Shown here: positions 1 to 7,620 of the stretch, piece after piece | Layout of the letters: every line of letters starts with the position of its first letter | Numbering within the stretch: the first letter of the stretch is position 1 | NCBI GenBank assembly: GCA_964649265.1 | Contig: CAZYPB010000010.1 | Location: 1 to 22,816 of the forward strand | From: CAZYPB01 sp964649265 | GTDB taxonomy: Archaea; Micrarchaeota; Micrarchaeia; Burarchaeales; JAKAKT01 | Direction: 5' to 3' | Length of the DNA stretch: 22,816 nucleotides | Notes under the pieces: model-generated | What the model saw: only the letters and a program-made list of their open reading frames with translations | Told to the model about the DNA's origin: nothing | The model's database searches: none | Program-made: the position numbers and the translations under genes

Positions 1-42
1 AGTTCCGATACCCACGGCTCCTTTCTTTGTTTTCAAATCCAT
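1..42 (-). CDS. arlB: Archaellin, 5' end only (runs off left edge)
   Basis: Only 14 codons are inside the window: MDLKTKKGAVGIGT, identical to the N-terminus of the complete archaellin that starts at 700. The ATG is at 42-40 and is preceded by a strong ribosome binding site (GGAGGGAG, six bases before the ATG). K-K-G before A-V-G-I-G is the class III signal peptide cleavage region of archaellins. The rest of the gene lies beyond the window. It would be a third archaellin in the locus, or possibly an assembly-edge echo of the copy at 659-713, because the first 55 bases are a perfect repeat of that stretch. Confidence 0.75.
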   Translation of the reverse strand, partial: MDLKTKKGAVGIGT

Positions 43-55
43 ATTATCTCCCTCC
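1..55. repeat. 55-bp perfect repeat, copy A (archaellin start and RBS)
   Basis: Bases 1-55 are identical to 659-713 and cover the ribosome binding site and the first 14 codons of an archaellin gene. The sequences diverge at base 56 versus 714. Confidence 0.95.
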
Positions 56-73
56 GTTTAAGAGTGTGTTCAG

Positions 74-119
74 ATTATAAAAATAAAAAAGAAAAACCCT
101 AAGCCTGGTGGCTTATGGG
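74..119 (-). terminator. Hairpin plus T-tract terminator after archaellin
   Basis: Read on the minus strand, the stop codon of the archaellin at 113 lies inside a hairpin: TAAGCC, loop ACCA, GGCTTA, extended by CCC/GGG with one bulged A (97-119). A T-rich run follows immediately (GGGTTTTTCTTTTTTATTT). The end of the T-tract also contains a TATA-like element that could drive the archaellin starting at 42. Confidence 0.7.
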
Positions 120-700
120 TAGAGCTGCTGTATTGTTGTTGAGTAACTGGATGGTGTTATCCCATCAATAACTGTTGATGCTCCAGTCTCTGGTATCAGC
201 TCAATGTGGTACTGTGTCCTCACTGGCATGTAGATTGTGCTCAGTATTGGCAAGTTAATCTGCACAAGTGAAGATCCATCAATAACTGGTGTTGTGGTTG
301 TGAACAGGTTTGTTGGGTCCCTGATCTCAGTTATGTTGAAGGACGTACCGGCTGCTGGAGCTCCGTTCGTGTATGTTACTGTGCTCTGGTTGTCGTTGTT
401 TCCGTATTTAACAACAAGCTGACTCAGGTCAACTCTTCCTGCACCTGCTGCTGCAGTGATTGTCACGTTGAAGTGATTTATCTGCTCTTTCGCAACATTT
501 GTCCCTCCAACTATATTGGTAACGATGAGGTTACCAGATACCTGTGCTATAGATTCTTTACCCGTGGTCATTGCTCTTTGCTGCAGTATGTTTGATACAT
601 TAATCAACACTGCTGCGGCAATGGCTGCTACCAGAACCATAGCAATGAATATGATTAAAGTTCCGATACCCACGGCTCCTTTCTTTGTTTTCAAATCCAT
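113..700 (-). CDS. arlB: Archaellin (archaeal flagellin)
   Basis: 195-residue filament subunit of the archaellum, the rotary motility filament. The N-terminus is K-K-G followed by AVGIGTLIIFIAMVLVAAI, the highly conserved archaellin core helix. Cleavage by the class III prepilin peptidase is expected after the Gly, leaving a mature protein starting AVGIG. The remainder is the beta-rich surface domain, ending with the typical HIELIPETGA segment. ATG at 700 is supported by the ribosome binding site AGGAGGGAG just upstream and by a BRE/TATA promoter at 755-771. It is followed by its own terminator, so it is probably a single-gene transcript. The second complete archaellin is at 2782-3384. Confidence 0.93.
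   Translation of the reverse strand: MDLKTKKGAVGIGTLIIFIAMVLVAAIAAAVLINVSNILQQRAMTTGKESIAQVSGNLIVTNIVGGTNVAKEQINHFNVTITAAAGAGRVDLSQLVVKYGNNDNQSTVTYTNGAPAAGTSFNITEIRDPTNLFTTTTPVIDGSSLVQINLPILSTIYMPVRTQYHIELIPETGASTVIDGITPSSYSTTIQQLYP
609..682. repeat. 74-bp perfect repeat, archaellin core helix, copy 1
   Basis: Identical base for base to 3284-3357. It encodes the conserved stretch from KGAVGIG through the hydrophobic helix up to AAAVL. The flanking coding sequence of the two genes has diverged. Confidence 0.95.
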
Positions 701-713
701 ATTATCTCCCTCC
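659..713. repeat. 55-bp perfect repeat, copy B
   Basis: Identical to window bases 1-55. It covers the ribosome binding site and first 14 codons of the archaellin at 113-700. Confidence 0.95.
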
Positions 714-754
714 TAGAAGGAATTATACCTACGGTAGAGCTTATCTTATTGGTG

Positions 755-771
755 TTTATAAAGGTTTCGGT
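755..771 (-). promoter_or_regulatory. BRE/TATA promoter of archaellin 113-700
   Basis: On the minus strand the sequence reads ACCGAAACC then TTTATAAA: a TFB recognition element directly followed by a TATA box. The box is about 55 bases before the ATG, giving a leader of roughly 30 bases that contains the AGGAGGGAG ribosome binding site. The same 17 bases recur upstream of the pilin gene at 1758-1774. Confidence 0.8.
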
Positions 772-1020
772 GAGCAAAAAGACAATTTTTGGAAAAATAA
801 TGAAAAATACACTAAATTACAAAAGAAAACAGAAAATTTGTAATTAATGGAGAAAAAACTAACGTCGAAAAAAACACTTTCTGAAAAATAAAAAATGTTT
901 TAAGAATTATTTCAATGTTTATCTGTTTGATTTAGGTATTTAGCTCTGCATTAAGAGTATTTAGAAAATCCAGGGGGATAAATGGGAGTAATATGTTATT
1001 TTCAAGGAGTTAAAACTCAG
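772..1020. other. AT-rich intergenic spacer
   Basis: Between the archaellin promoter (755-771) and the terminator of the pilin gene (1021-1067) I see no gene on either strand. The DNA is strongly AT-rich with a few short motifs of the form TATTTAG. The largest reading frames are tens of codons with no ribosome binding site. No tRNA or convincing RNA fold was seen by eye. Confidence 0.6.
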
Positions 1021-1067
1021 AAAAAGTTAAAACACAAAAAGAAGAAAAGGGGAGGGATTAATCCCTC
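1021..1067 (-). terminator. Palindrome plus T-tracts after the pilin gene
   Basis: Ten bases after the pilin stop codon lies a perfect 16-base palindrome, GAGGGATTAATCCCTC (1052-1067). On the minus strand it is followed by CCCTTTTCTTCTTTTTG and further T-tracts. The hairpin and T-run sit where a terminator is expected. Confidence 0.65.
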
Positions 1068-1076
1068 ACAACTCTT

Positions 1077-1685
1077 TTACTGGAATTTACCTGTAACTGT
1101 TCCGGAGTCAGAGTGCTGAATGTTATACTGGTCCAGAGCAGTCTGGTATGCGATGGTCCATCTGTATGCTCCACCGCTTGGTCCTCCGCATGTGTAGTTC
1201 TGGTCAATTGTACCATAAGGTCCAGTTACCTGACCTGTAACTACAGCCTGTCCTCCAGCTGGAAGACCGATCTTTCCATAGTTGTTTGTAGAATCCCAAG
1301 TAACGGTTATTGTGTTTCCTACTTCATCAACAACGGAAGTTGCCCCATACCAGCCACATGTTGCGGCTCCTGGTTTTGAGAACTTGACCGCCTTGTCTGT
1401 TACGGCAGATGTTGCATTTAATGCTATAGTCAAGTCAATTCCTGCGATGTTTGATAAAGCAACAGTCGCATTCGAGACGTACAGTGTGTTTCCCGAACCA
1501 TAGCCGGCACCTTCGAAGTTCCACGCTACCGGCCTAATAACTGAGAAACCGCTTGCCTGGGTAGCTGTGGATGGGTTGAAGACACCGAGGTTCCAAAGGA
1601 CAACAGCCAAAACCACTATGACCAGAACCGCCCAGCCGTAACTCATCATGTACTCAAAGGCGCCCTGTCCTTTTTTCATTTTCAT
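1077..1685 (-). CDS. Type IV pilin with class III signal peptide
   Basis: 202-residue prepilin starting MKMKKG, with predicted cleavage after the Gly and a mature N-terminus QGAFEYMMSYGWAVLVIVV. Gln at +1 and Glu at +5 are hallmarks of archaeal type IV pilins (the Q-x-x-x-E class), unlike the archaellins next door, which start AVGIG. The rest is a beta-rich, Ser/Thr/Gly-rich domain with two cysteines (in TCGWY and YTCGG) that could form a disulfide. ATG at 1685 is preferred over an upstream TTG at 1691 because GAGGTGG lies seven bases before it. It has its own promoter (1758-1774) and terminator. The function is likely adhesion or a surface filament; the partner assembly ATPase is not in the window. 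Confidence 0.85.
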   Translation of the reverse strand: MKMKKGQGAFEYMMSYGWAVLVIVVLAVVLWNLGVFNPSTATQASGFSVIRPVAWNFEGAGYGSGNTLYVSNATVALSNIAGIDLTIALNATSAVTDKAVKFSKPGAATCGWYGATSVVDEVGNTITVTWDSTNNYGKIGLPAGGQAVVTGQVTGPYGTIDQNYTCGGPSGGAYRWTIAYQTALDQYNIQHSDSGTVTGKFQ

Positions 1686-1757
1686 ACCCAAACCACCTCA
1701 TTTAGCATTTTGAGAGTATATATGATACCCCCTCGAGTGCTTCTTTGAAAATGTGTA

Positions 1758-1774
1758 TTTATAAAGGTTTCGGT
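1758..1774 (-). promoter_or_regulatory. BRE/TATA promoter of the pilin gene
   Basis: ACCGAAACC plus TTTATAAA on the minus strand, identical over 17 bases to the promoter core at 755-771. It is about 75 bases upstream of the pilin ATG, giving a leader of roughly 45-50 bases with the GAGGTGG ribosome binding site. Confidence 0.78.
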
Positions 1775-2032
1775 AAATTTAATCGCATAAAACCGTATTT
1801 TAGATAATATAATGACGTTTGCTAGTAATTAATCAAAAAAATCAAAAAAAATAACGACGGTGAAAACATTTTGATTTTTCTTTTGTTTATTTATGTTTTA
1901 ATTAGAGGTATTTGTATTTTATTTTCTTTTTTAAGAAATATTTAGAAAATATTTCAGGCATTTACTTGTTTTTTTTAAGTATTTGGCTGTTACGGAGAAG
2001 CGCACAACTAAAAACAGAATATGGAGTGCGTT
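1775..2032. other. AT-rich intergenic spacer
   Basis: No gene is seen between the pilin promoter and the end of arlH. The stretch is very AT-rich, with T-runs (around 1925-1935 and 1970-1978) and TATTTAG-like motifs resembling those in the spacer at 772-1020. No clear terminator hairpin for arlH was found. Confidence 0.55.
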
Positions 2033-2728
2033 TCAAGCAACTGATGATATCTCAATTATGAATCCTATCTTTGGAACTATACGGAAGTTCGTTATTGTTG
2101 TATAGGCATTCTGTGCACTCAGGTACTTGTTCACAACAAGTGAGAGCTTTATCTTATCACCTATTGTTTTCTTTTTGGTTGAAATATAGATATGCGCACT
2201 TGATTTCAATACTCCGAGTGCGTCCTGAGACAAGTCATTTGTATTAACTGATAGTGCCACTGTCTTTCCTGTTCCGGTTATGCGCTTTAGGAAGGATATT
2301 AGATCAGCGAGCTTCTGGTTATCCTTATTGTATTTTATAATAGAAGATAGGGTGTCTATTATCAAGAAGTCACTGTTGTAGAGATCTCTTGTTTCCATTA
2401 GTTTTGTGAAAAAGAAATCTCCGCTTTTAGTTTCAGAGATAAGGGGATACACCGATATGAACAGAAGCTTGCTTGATGCCAGGTAAGGCAAGACTGGAAA
2501 ATTAAGGGAATACATCTGGCTTATGAAATCTCTCGTTGTAAACTGTGTTGAGAGGAATGTCACGCTGTGCCCGTTCTCAAGAAGCCCGTATGCGATCCTC
2601 TGAAGAAAAACGCTCTTTCCACTGCTGTGCTCGCCATCAACTAGAATAAGTGATCCTCTGGGTATTCCTCCCCCTAGTTTTTTATCAAGTTCGTCCCTTT
2701 GTAGTTTAAAAAGTTGGAGTATGCTCAT
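2033..2728 (-). CDS. arlH: ArlH-type RecA/KaiC-like ATP-binding protein of the archaellum
   Basis: 231 residues. It opens with the KaiC/ArlH pattern GGGIPRGSLILVDGEHSSGK. The Walker A motif is GEHSSGKS, and a Walker B-like segment is LIIDTLSS. The following TFLSTQFTTRDF and the overall length match ArlH (FlaH), a cytoplasmic ATP-binding component that sits at the base of the archaellum motor and binds the assembly ATPase ArlI. In most archaea arlH sits in an operon with arlI and arlJ. Here it stands alone between archaellin and pilin genes, with a TATA-like element just upstream, so its partners must be encoded elsewhere. Another KaiC-like role is possible but less likely given the neighbours. 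Confidence 0.85.
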   Translation of the reverse strand: MSILQLFKLQRDELDKKLGGGIPRGSLILVDGEHSSGKSVFLQRIAYGLLENGHSVTFLSTQFTTRDFISQMYSLNFPVLPYLASSKLLFISVYPLISETKSGDFFFTKLMETRDLYNSDFLIIDTLSSIIKYNKDNQKLADLISFLKRITGTGKTVALSVNTNDLSQDALGVLKSSAHIYISTKKKTIGDKIKLSLVVNKYLSAQNAYTTITNFRIVPKIGFIIEISSVA

Positions 2729-2756
2729 TGGAATCAGGTAAGTAGAAGTTTTGTAG

Positions 2757-2767
2757 AATATATAAAA
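2757..2767 (-). promoter_or_regulatory. TATA-like element for arlH
   Basis: On the minus strand TTTTATATATT lies about 30-35 bases before the arlH ATG (2728), in the 53-base gap after the upstream archaellin stop. This would give a short leader. Confidence 0.55.
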
Positions 2768-2781
2768 CTATTTCCGAAACA

Positions 2782-3384
2782 CTATGGATAGATATTGACA
2801 ACAGTTGCTGGATAGGTCTCGGGCATTATGGTGTTTATCGTTATTGTTGTGCCGTGTTCGGGTATTAGTTCGAGCCTCAGTCTCATCCTCGGTGGGAGGT
2901 TTAGTTGCGGTGTCTGGTTTGTTGTTAGAAACCATAATTTCACAAGTGATGAACCATCAATAACTGGGTTTGTTGGAGTAAAGAGGTTCGATGGGTCTCT
3001 TATAACCTCTGTCGTGAATGTGGTGTTTGTAAGAGTAGAGGATGAATAGCTTAGGTATGATTCATTATCCGAATTGACTGCACGCATAACAAGATATCTT
3101 AGATCTATATTCTGTGCGCCCGAGGCGGCAGTTATTGCCACGCTTATATTATCTAGATTGGAGTTGTTTCCATTTGCATAACCGGTTATTGAGACAACCA
3201 CGAGGTTTGATGATACCTGAGATATTGATTCTTTACCCGTGGTCATGGCTCTTTGCTGAAGAACACCAGATGTACTTATGAGAACTGCTGCGGCAATGGC
3301 TGCTACCAGAACCATAGCAATGAATATGATTAAAGTTCCGATACCCACGGCTCCTTTGTGGGATACCGATTTCCCAAACAACAT
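2782..3384 (-). CDS. arlB: Archaellin (archaeal flagellin), second copy
   Basis: 200-residue archaellin. The signal region SVSHKG is followed by AVGIGTLIIFIAMVLVAAI and the conserved LQQRAMTTGKESISQVS, then a beta-rich surface domain ending in LRLELIPEHG. The reading frame is open up to a TTG at 3444. I choose ATG 3384 because a TATA box (3413-3420) lies between the two, about 30 bases before this ATG, so a longer form would start upstream of its own transcript. The 74 bases encoding the core helix are identical to those in the archaellin at 113-700, while the surface domains differ. It is probably a second filament subunit, possibly a minor or alternative one. Confidence 0.9.
   Translation of the reverse strand: MLFGKSVSHKGAVGIGTLIIFIAMVLVAAIAAAVLISTSGVLQQRAMTTGKESISQVSSNLVVVSITGYANGNNSNLDNISVAITAASGAQNIDLRYLVMRAVNSDNESYLSYSSSTLTNTTFTTEVIRDPSNLFTPTNPVIDGSSLVKLWFLTTNQTPQLNLPPRMRLRLELIPEHGTTITINTIMPETYPATVVNIYP
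3284..3357. repeat. 74-bp perfect repeat, archaellin core helix, copy 2
   Basis: Identical to 609-682 within the other complete archaellin gene. The match stops abruptly at base 3358. Confidence 0.95.
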
Positions 3385-3412
3385 TTCCACGTTTTGTTTA
3401 GTCTGCTGCCTG

Positions 3413-3420
3413 TTTTTATA
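3413..3420 (-). promoter_or_regulatory. TATA box of archaellin 2782-3384
   Basis: TATAAAAA on the minus strand, centred about 33 bases before ATG 3384. It decides the start choice for this archaellin. Confidence 0.65.
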
Positions 3421-3477
3421 CCTTACGCTTGGTTTTTTATGCAAAGTTTAATAAATCGAATTCAGATATGTTAAAAC

Positions 3478-5253
3478 ATGCGATATCGTTTTGTAATCTT
3501 GTTTCTTTTTCTCTCTTGTTTCATAGGTAGTGTTCACGCAGACCTTAATCAGACAATTGCAGATGTGCTTGCAACAGAACTTGGTTGGGGGAAAAACTTC
3601 AGTGTGAGATATGTCTGGTCTGAAGGGGAAAATTACGGCATAATACTACATAATAGCACTGAGACGTTCATGGTAAAAATAGTTGACCAAAATGTGACTG
3701 TTGTGTTAGATAACAAGACAGTAGAGAGCGTCCTTAAATCCAGGAGGAGGGAGGGACTTACAACTGTAATAGATGGCATACGCGCAGATATCACTCTTTT
3801 CAATAAGAGTAAAACATCTGAGAGGGAATGTAAGCTAAGTCTTGGTTTGGATGCTGGACCATGTTCTGACAGGGATTCCTGTCTTAAGACCTGTGCAAGA
3901 TCCCAATATCTGTGCCTTCCAATGGCCCAAGGGATAGGGTGGCCATTTGTAGATGAGATAGTTTCGTTCTCAAAGGCAACCCTTTTTATGGATGTCGATC
4001 TTGCAGAATTTTCAACTGCATTGGAGGACTTTGCATCTGAAAAAACAAACAAGCTCCCAAAGAAAGCACTTCTTCAGGACATAGTAATGCAAATAGGGGA
4101 GGTAACTAGCAACAAACTATTCGCTGAATACACTGGGGACGGATATGAGTACTGCAGTGAAATACCATACAGAAAGGATTCAGTAATAAACGCACAGAAC
4201 AAACTCGATGAACTCACCTCCCTGTTCACATCCAATGATGGGATAGTTGTTGTGCAGCAGAGTATAATTAATAACACGAAAGAACAGCTAAGTATTGTTT
4301 GGGCTTCCCGGAATGCAGAGAAAAAACTGCTTGAACAAATAAGAACTAATGCCAGCATGGAGTTTGCCAGAATATATGAGAAAAGTAAGAACACCACTGA
4401 GGTGGTAATAAGCCCCGATGTGGATAACCGCATCACATACATAAATAGCACATTTGAGAAGATAATGCTTGCGAAGAATTCAACAGAAGCTTATGAAAGA
4501 TATATTGTTTTCAAGAACAGTACATACAACCTCGAGTCCAAACTTAAGAACCTGATAATAAGTTTTGATGGACTCATTGACACGAATAACAAATGCTCTA
4601 CTGCGCTGGTTCTTGCAGAATCCCAAGTAACAAGTGAGGAGAACAAAAAAAAACTAGAACAGCTGAATGAAAGAAAGGATAGGCTCGATTCATTGATGGG
4701 TCCCCCAATTGTAGAGGCAAACATGGGTAGCATAAAAACAGAACTTAAAAGTATAACGGCTCAGGCAGACCTTCTTGGTTTTCAGGACAACCGGGCTGAT
4801 GACGTAGGTATAGATTATACATTTATTGGATTGGCATTGGGGGCAGTAATTGTCATTGCTGTTTTCGGCTGGTTGATAAAGGAAAAGAAAGTAGATATCC
4901 CAGGTGTAGGTAAGTCTTCACCGAAACAGCCAGAAGTGGGTGAAAAGAAAGAAACTCCAGTGGCAACACCAAAATATACCAAACCCACTGTTTCTCAGCA
5001 TATGGGTAAGTTGACTATGAGGGGCGGTGCCTATAGATCAAGTATACGTATAACTGTCAAAGACAAGGATGGGCAGCCTGTTGCTGATGGGAGCCATGTA
5101 ATGTTTAGTATAAATGAGGGACTGATAACTCCAAGTACTGTCACAAGGAATGGGGTTGCTTATGCACGGATGGCATTCAAGAAAAAGCCCAAGGGCGTTG
5201 ACATAAAGATCAATGCAGCTGGGATTGAAAGGCGTGCGAAAATAAAGTTCTAA
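3478..5253 (+). CDS. Membrane-anchored surface protein with coiled coil and C-terminal Ig-like domain
   Basis: 591 residues, family not recognised. Residues 1-21 form a Sec signal peptide (hydrophobic FVILFLFLSCFIG, then VHA). The large extracellular part has many N-x-S/T sequons, a Cys-rich patch around residues 117-145 (C-x-x-x-C spacings) and charged, helical stretches likely to form coiled coils (about 230-440). One transmembrane helix lies at about 449-468, followed by Lys-rich residues. The C-terminal ~85 residues resemble a bacterial Ig-like (Big_1/invasin) fold: SSIRITVKDKDGQPVADGS, then a T-x-x-G-V-A-Y-A pattern. By the positive-inside rule this Ig domain would be cytoplasmic, which is odd. 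The ATG is about 25 bases after a TATA-like TTTAATAAAT (leaderless). Its stop overlaps the convergent gene by three bases. Confidence 0.75.
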   Translation: MRYRFVILFLFLSCFIGSVHADLNQTIADVLATELGWGKNFSVRYVWSEGENYGIILHNSTETFMVKIVDQNVTVVLDNKTVESVLKSRRREGLTTVIDGIRADITLFNKSKTSERECKLSLGLDAGPCSDRDSCLKTCARSQYLCLPMAQGIGWPFVDEIVSFSKATLFMDVDLAEFSTALEDFASEKTNKLPKKALLQDIVMQIGEVTSNKLFAEYTGDGYEYCSEIPYRKDSVINAQNKLDELTSLFTSNDGIVVVQQSIINNTKEQLSIVWASRNAEKKLLEQIRTNASMEFARIYEKSKNTTEVVISPDVDNRITYINSTFEKIMLAKNSTEAYERYIVFKNSTYNLESKLKNLIISFDGLIDTNNKCSTALVLAESQVTSEENKKKLEQLNERKDRLDSLMGPPIVEANMGSIKTELKSITAQADLLGFQDNRADDVGIDYTFIGLALGAVIVIAVFGWLIKEKKVDIPGVGKSSPKQPEVGEKKETPVATPKYTKPTVSQHMGKLTMRGGAYRSSIRITVKDKDGQPVADGSHVMFSINEGLITPSTVTRNGVAYARMAFKKKPKGVDIKINAAGIERRAKIKF

Positions 5254-7616
5254 TTCGCGAATATCAATTCTATTGAGTATTCCCTAGTATTTTCCGAAGC
5301 ATCATATGCCTTTGCTGTAATCTTTTTCTTGCCTCCCTGAAATTCAGAAGTATTCAAAGAAATTCTGTAGGGTGGGATATTGTCTTTTCCCAAGTACTCA
5401 TCATTGGAATAGAATTCAACTTTTGACACACCGAAATTGTCCGTTGCATAGGCCTCTATTTGTATAACTTCTGAGACAATCTGCCCATCGAATGGCTTGG
5501 TTATGGTGACAACAGGGGGGACTATATCTGGATATGGGAGAACTGTTATCTTCTTGCTTTGGCATTCGGCGTACCTTGATTTTGCTGTTATTATTACCTC
5601 CTCCAATATGGGGTAGTCGCAGAGCACTGTACATTCTCCGGAACCTGATTGGACAGAGCACAACTCCTGATCATTTGGCCTGCATGTTATTCTGAATTCC
5701 TGGGGTCTCGAGAGATTGTTGTAAGAAACTGTGACTGGTACAGATGAACCAGCTATGATGATAGAGTGTGCATCAACTGTGCAATTGGGTATTGTCTTCA
5801 TTATCAATACATCTGCTGTGCAGGAGATGCCTGAGATTGGATCAGTAGCAGTCAGTGTCCCTGGGATCTCTGACTCCGTATTCTGGGCAGTAAACCATAC
5901 CTCTGTGGAGGAGTTTTTTGGGGAGATATCTGACCAGAACATTGTGGATGTCCATTCCATGTTTGGGCATGAGATCTTTTTGGTTGAGAAATTAGTTACA
6001 TTGGTTCCAGTTACTATTGTGAAGTTAACCTTTGTTCCATTTGCTGATGTCTTGTTTGTAAAGTATTCTGTTCCTGTGGACTTGGTGTAATTAAAGCAGT
6101 TTATTGTAAACTTTTGCTTTTGTTTCGGGAGCAGTCTCACTGTATATGGGGAGATCTCACATGTTTTATTTGTATAAAGTAACACGTCAACCTCCTTCCT
6201 AATTGATGGGTTCCCTGCATCGTCATATGCTATTGCACCCAGTTTGTAGTAGCCTATCTTCTCATCTGTTGTGTCCCAATAATATTTGTACGGGCTGCCT
6301 GTATCGTTGTTAAGCAGTTTGTTTCCTAAGTAGAATTCAACGTTCCTTACAACAACATTATCCACAACAGTTGCACTGATTGCCACATTATCTGATAACT
6401 GTATCTTCTTGTTGTTTTTAGGGGCTGTGAGCGTAACTCTTGGAGGCGATGCGTCGGCTGTTGCTGTTATGTATACTTTTGTTGTGCATGAAGAGTTCCC
6501 ATCAGTTGCATAGGCAAGATAAACCCCGGCCACATTGTATGCCATTGTTGTTTTTGCGGTTCCGTTAATTATGGATATCCTGGGGCCTGACTGGTTGTAT
6601 GAACTGTAGGGTTTCATTATTGCATAAAGAACATCTGAGGAAGTATTTTGGAACACTGCTGTCAGGTTTATTGCTGCTGGAAGTGGGGAGTATCTGGGGA
6701 TTGCAGTTAGGTTGCATAACCTTTTTCCGGAATATGCCCTGTATACTTCGTGATCCACTGTTGATGCGGAGTTTCCATAAAGGTCAATTGCTTCTGCTTT
6801 AACTGTGTGGATTGAACCTCTTGTGTAATTGGAGAGATTCCACATATATATATAGGGTGTTTTATTGACTGTCCAAACAAGCTCGCCGTCTATATATAGT
6901 TTAACTGTTTTTACCTCAACGTTGTCTGTTGCTCTTACAACAACTCTATGGGTGTCATTAACTGCCATCCTATAGGTTATATTGTAGAACGATACTTCTG
7001 GAGGAACACTGTCCTGCGTTGGGATTGTTGTCATGTTTGCTTTGCAATTAGCAAGACCTGCAACTGCGGATGCTGTAAATGTTTCTTTCTTTGATTCGGA
7101 TGAGTAGCTGCATATGAAGAATGTCTTCTTATCTATTAGTTGGAGTATCTGGGGCTGTTGGCCGTTACCGCAATTAACTGTAGTAGAAGTTGTGTTAGGG
7201 AGAAGGTTCGTGAAACGCACATCTATTCTGGTTGTGAGTGTTCCGTTTGCATAGGTTTTCTCTGGTTTAAGTATACATGTGGGTTTTGCCTCTGGGTCTG
7301 CAACAACTAGAGAAGGAACACATTGTGAGAAAACCGATGCTCCGGTTACAGTGTAAACTCCTTTGTATGGATAATCGCATTTTATCTCACATTCTCCTGA
7401 TCCCTTGTCTGCAAAACACATCTGGATCTTATTTGGTCTGCATATGACAAATATCGGGGAGGGGAATTCGAAATTCGTGTATTTAACTGAAAGATCAAGT
7501 GTTGTTCCTGGAGAAACCAGGGGGAAATCAGTGGTTATTTCACACGAAAGTTGGGAGTAGGTGTTTTGGACTAACAGAAATAGGAGCAGAACGGTTGCTG
7601 TGTTATGTCTGAACAC
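5250..7616 (-). CDS. Large secreted surface protein with Ig-like repeats and paired Cys modules
   Basis: 788 residues with an N-terminal signal peptide (LLLFLLVQNTYS). Three Ig-like (Big_9-type) domains start near residues 205, 390 and 700. Each opens with D-x-x-P-P-x-V and contains a D-N-x-x-V-x-x-V-x-(L/F)-Y strand and a W/Y-x-x-x-T/S turn. A Cys module occurs twice, near 59-83 and about 645-670: CRPN, then C, then GSGEC, then CDYP. N-x-S/T sequons are abundant, suggesting heavy glycosylation. No C-terminal membrane helix is seen, so it may be secreted or assembled by the neighbouring platform proteins. GTG start at 7616, with GGAGTGAT overlapping the end of the upstream gene; it is the last gene of the operon. 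Likely an adhesin or surface filament; the exact role is unknown. Confidence 0.8.
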   Translation of the reverse strand: MFRHNTATVLLLFLLVQNTYSQLSCEITTDFPLVSPGTTLDLSVKYTNFEFPSPIFVICRPNKIQMCFADKGSGECEIKCDYPYKGVYTVTGASVFSQCVPSLVVADPEAKPTCILKPEKTYANGTLTTRIDVRFTNLLPNTTSTTVNCGNGQQPQILQLIDKKTFFICSYSSESKKETFTASAVAGLANCKANMTTIPTQDSVPPEVSFYNITYRMAVNDTHRVVVRATDNVEVKTVKLYIDGELVWTVNKTPYIYMWNLSNYTRGSIHTVKAEAIDLYGNSASTVDHEVYRAYSGKRLCNLTAIPRYSPLPAAINLTAVFQNTSSDVLYAIMKPYSSYNQSGPRISIINGTAKTTMAYNVAGVYLAYATDGNSSCTTKVYITATADASPPRVTLTAPKNNKKIQLSDNVAISATVVDNVVVRNVEFYLGNKLLNNDTGSPYKYYWDTTDEKIGYYKLGAIAYDDAGNPSIRKEVDVLLYTNKTCEISPYTVRLLPKQKQKFTINCFNYTKSTGTEYFTNKTSANGTKVNFTIVTGTNVTNFSTKKISCPNMEWTSTMFWSDISPKNSSTEVWFTAQNTESEIPGTLTATDPISGISCTADVLIMKTIPNCTVDAHSIIIAGSSVPVTVSYNNLSRPQEFRITCRPNDQELCSVQSGSGECTVLCDYPILEEVIITAKSRYAECQSKKITVLPYPDIVPPVVTITKPFDGQIVSEVIQIEAYATDNFGVSKVEFYSNDEYLGKDNIPPYRISLNTSEFQGGKKKITAKAYDASENTREYSIELIFAN

Positions 7617-7620
7617 AAAA

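Noticed and set aside
772..2032. Shared TATTTAG / TATTTAGAAAAT motifs (for example 958-969 and 1939-1950) in the two spacers near the archaellin and pilin genes as possible regulatory repeats.
   Set aside because: The match is 12 bases in very AT-rich DNA and the spacing to the promoters is not constant. Chance is a sufficient explanation.
3385..3444. A longer archaellin starting at TTG 3444 with a 20-residue basic extension.
   Set aside because: A TATA box at 3413-3420 falls inside the extension, and archaellin signal peptides are short, so ATG 3384 is preferred.
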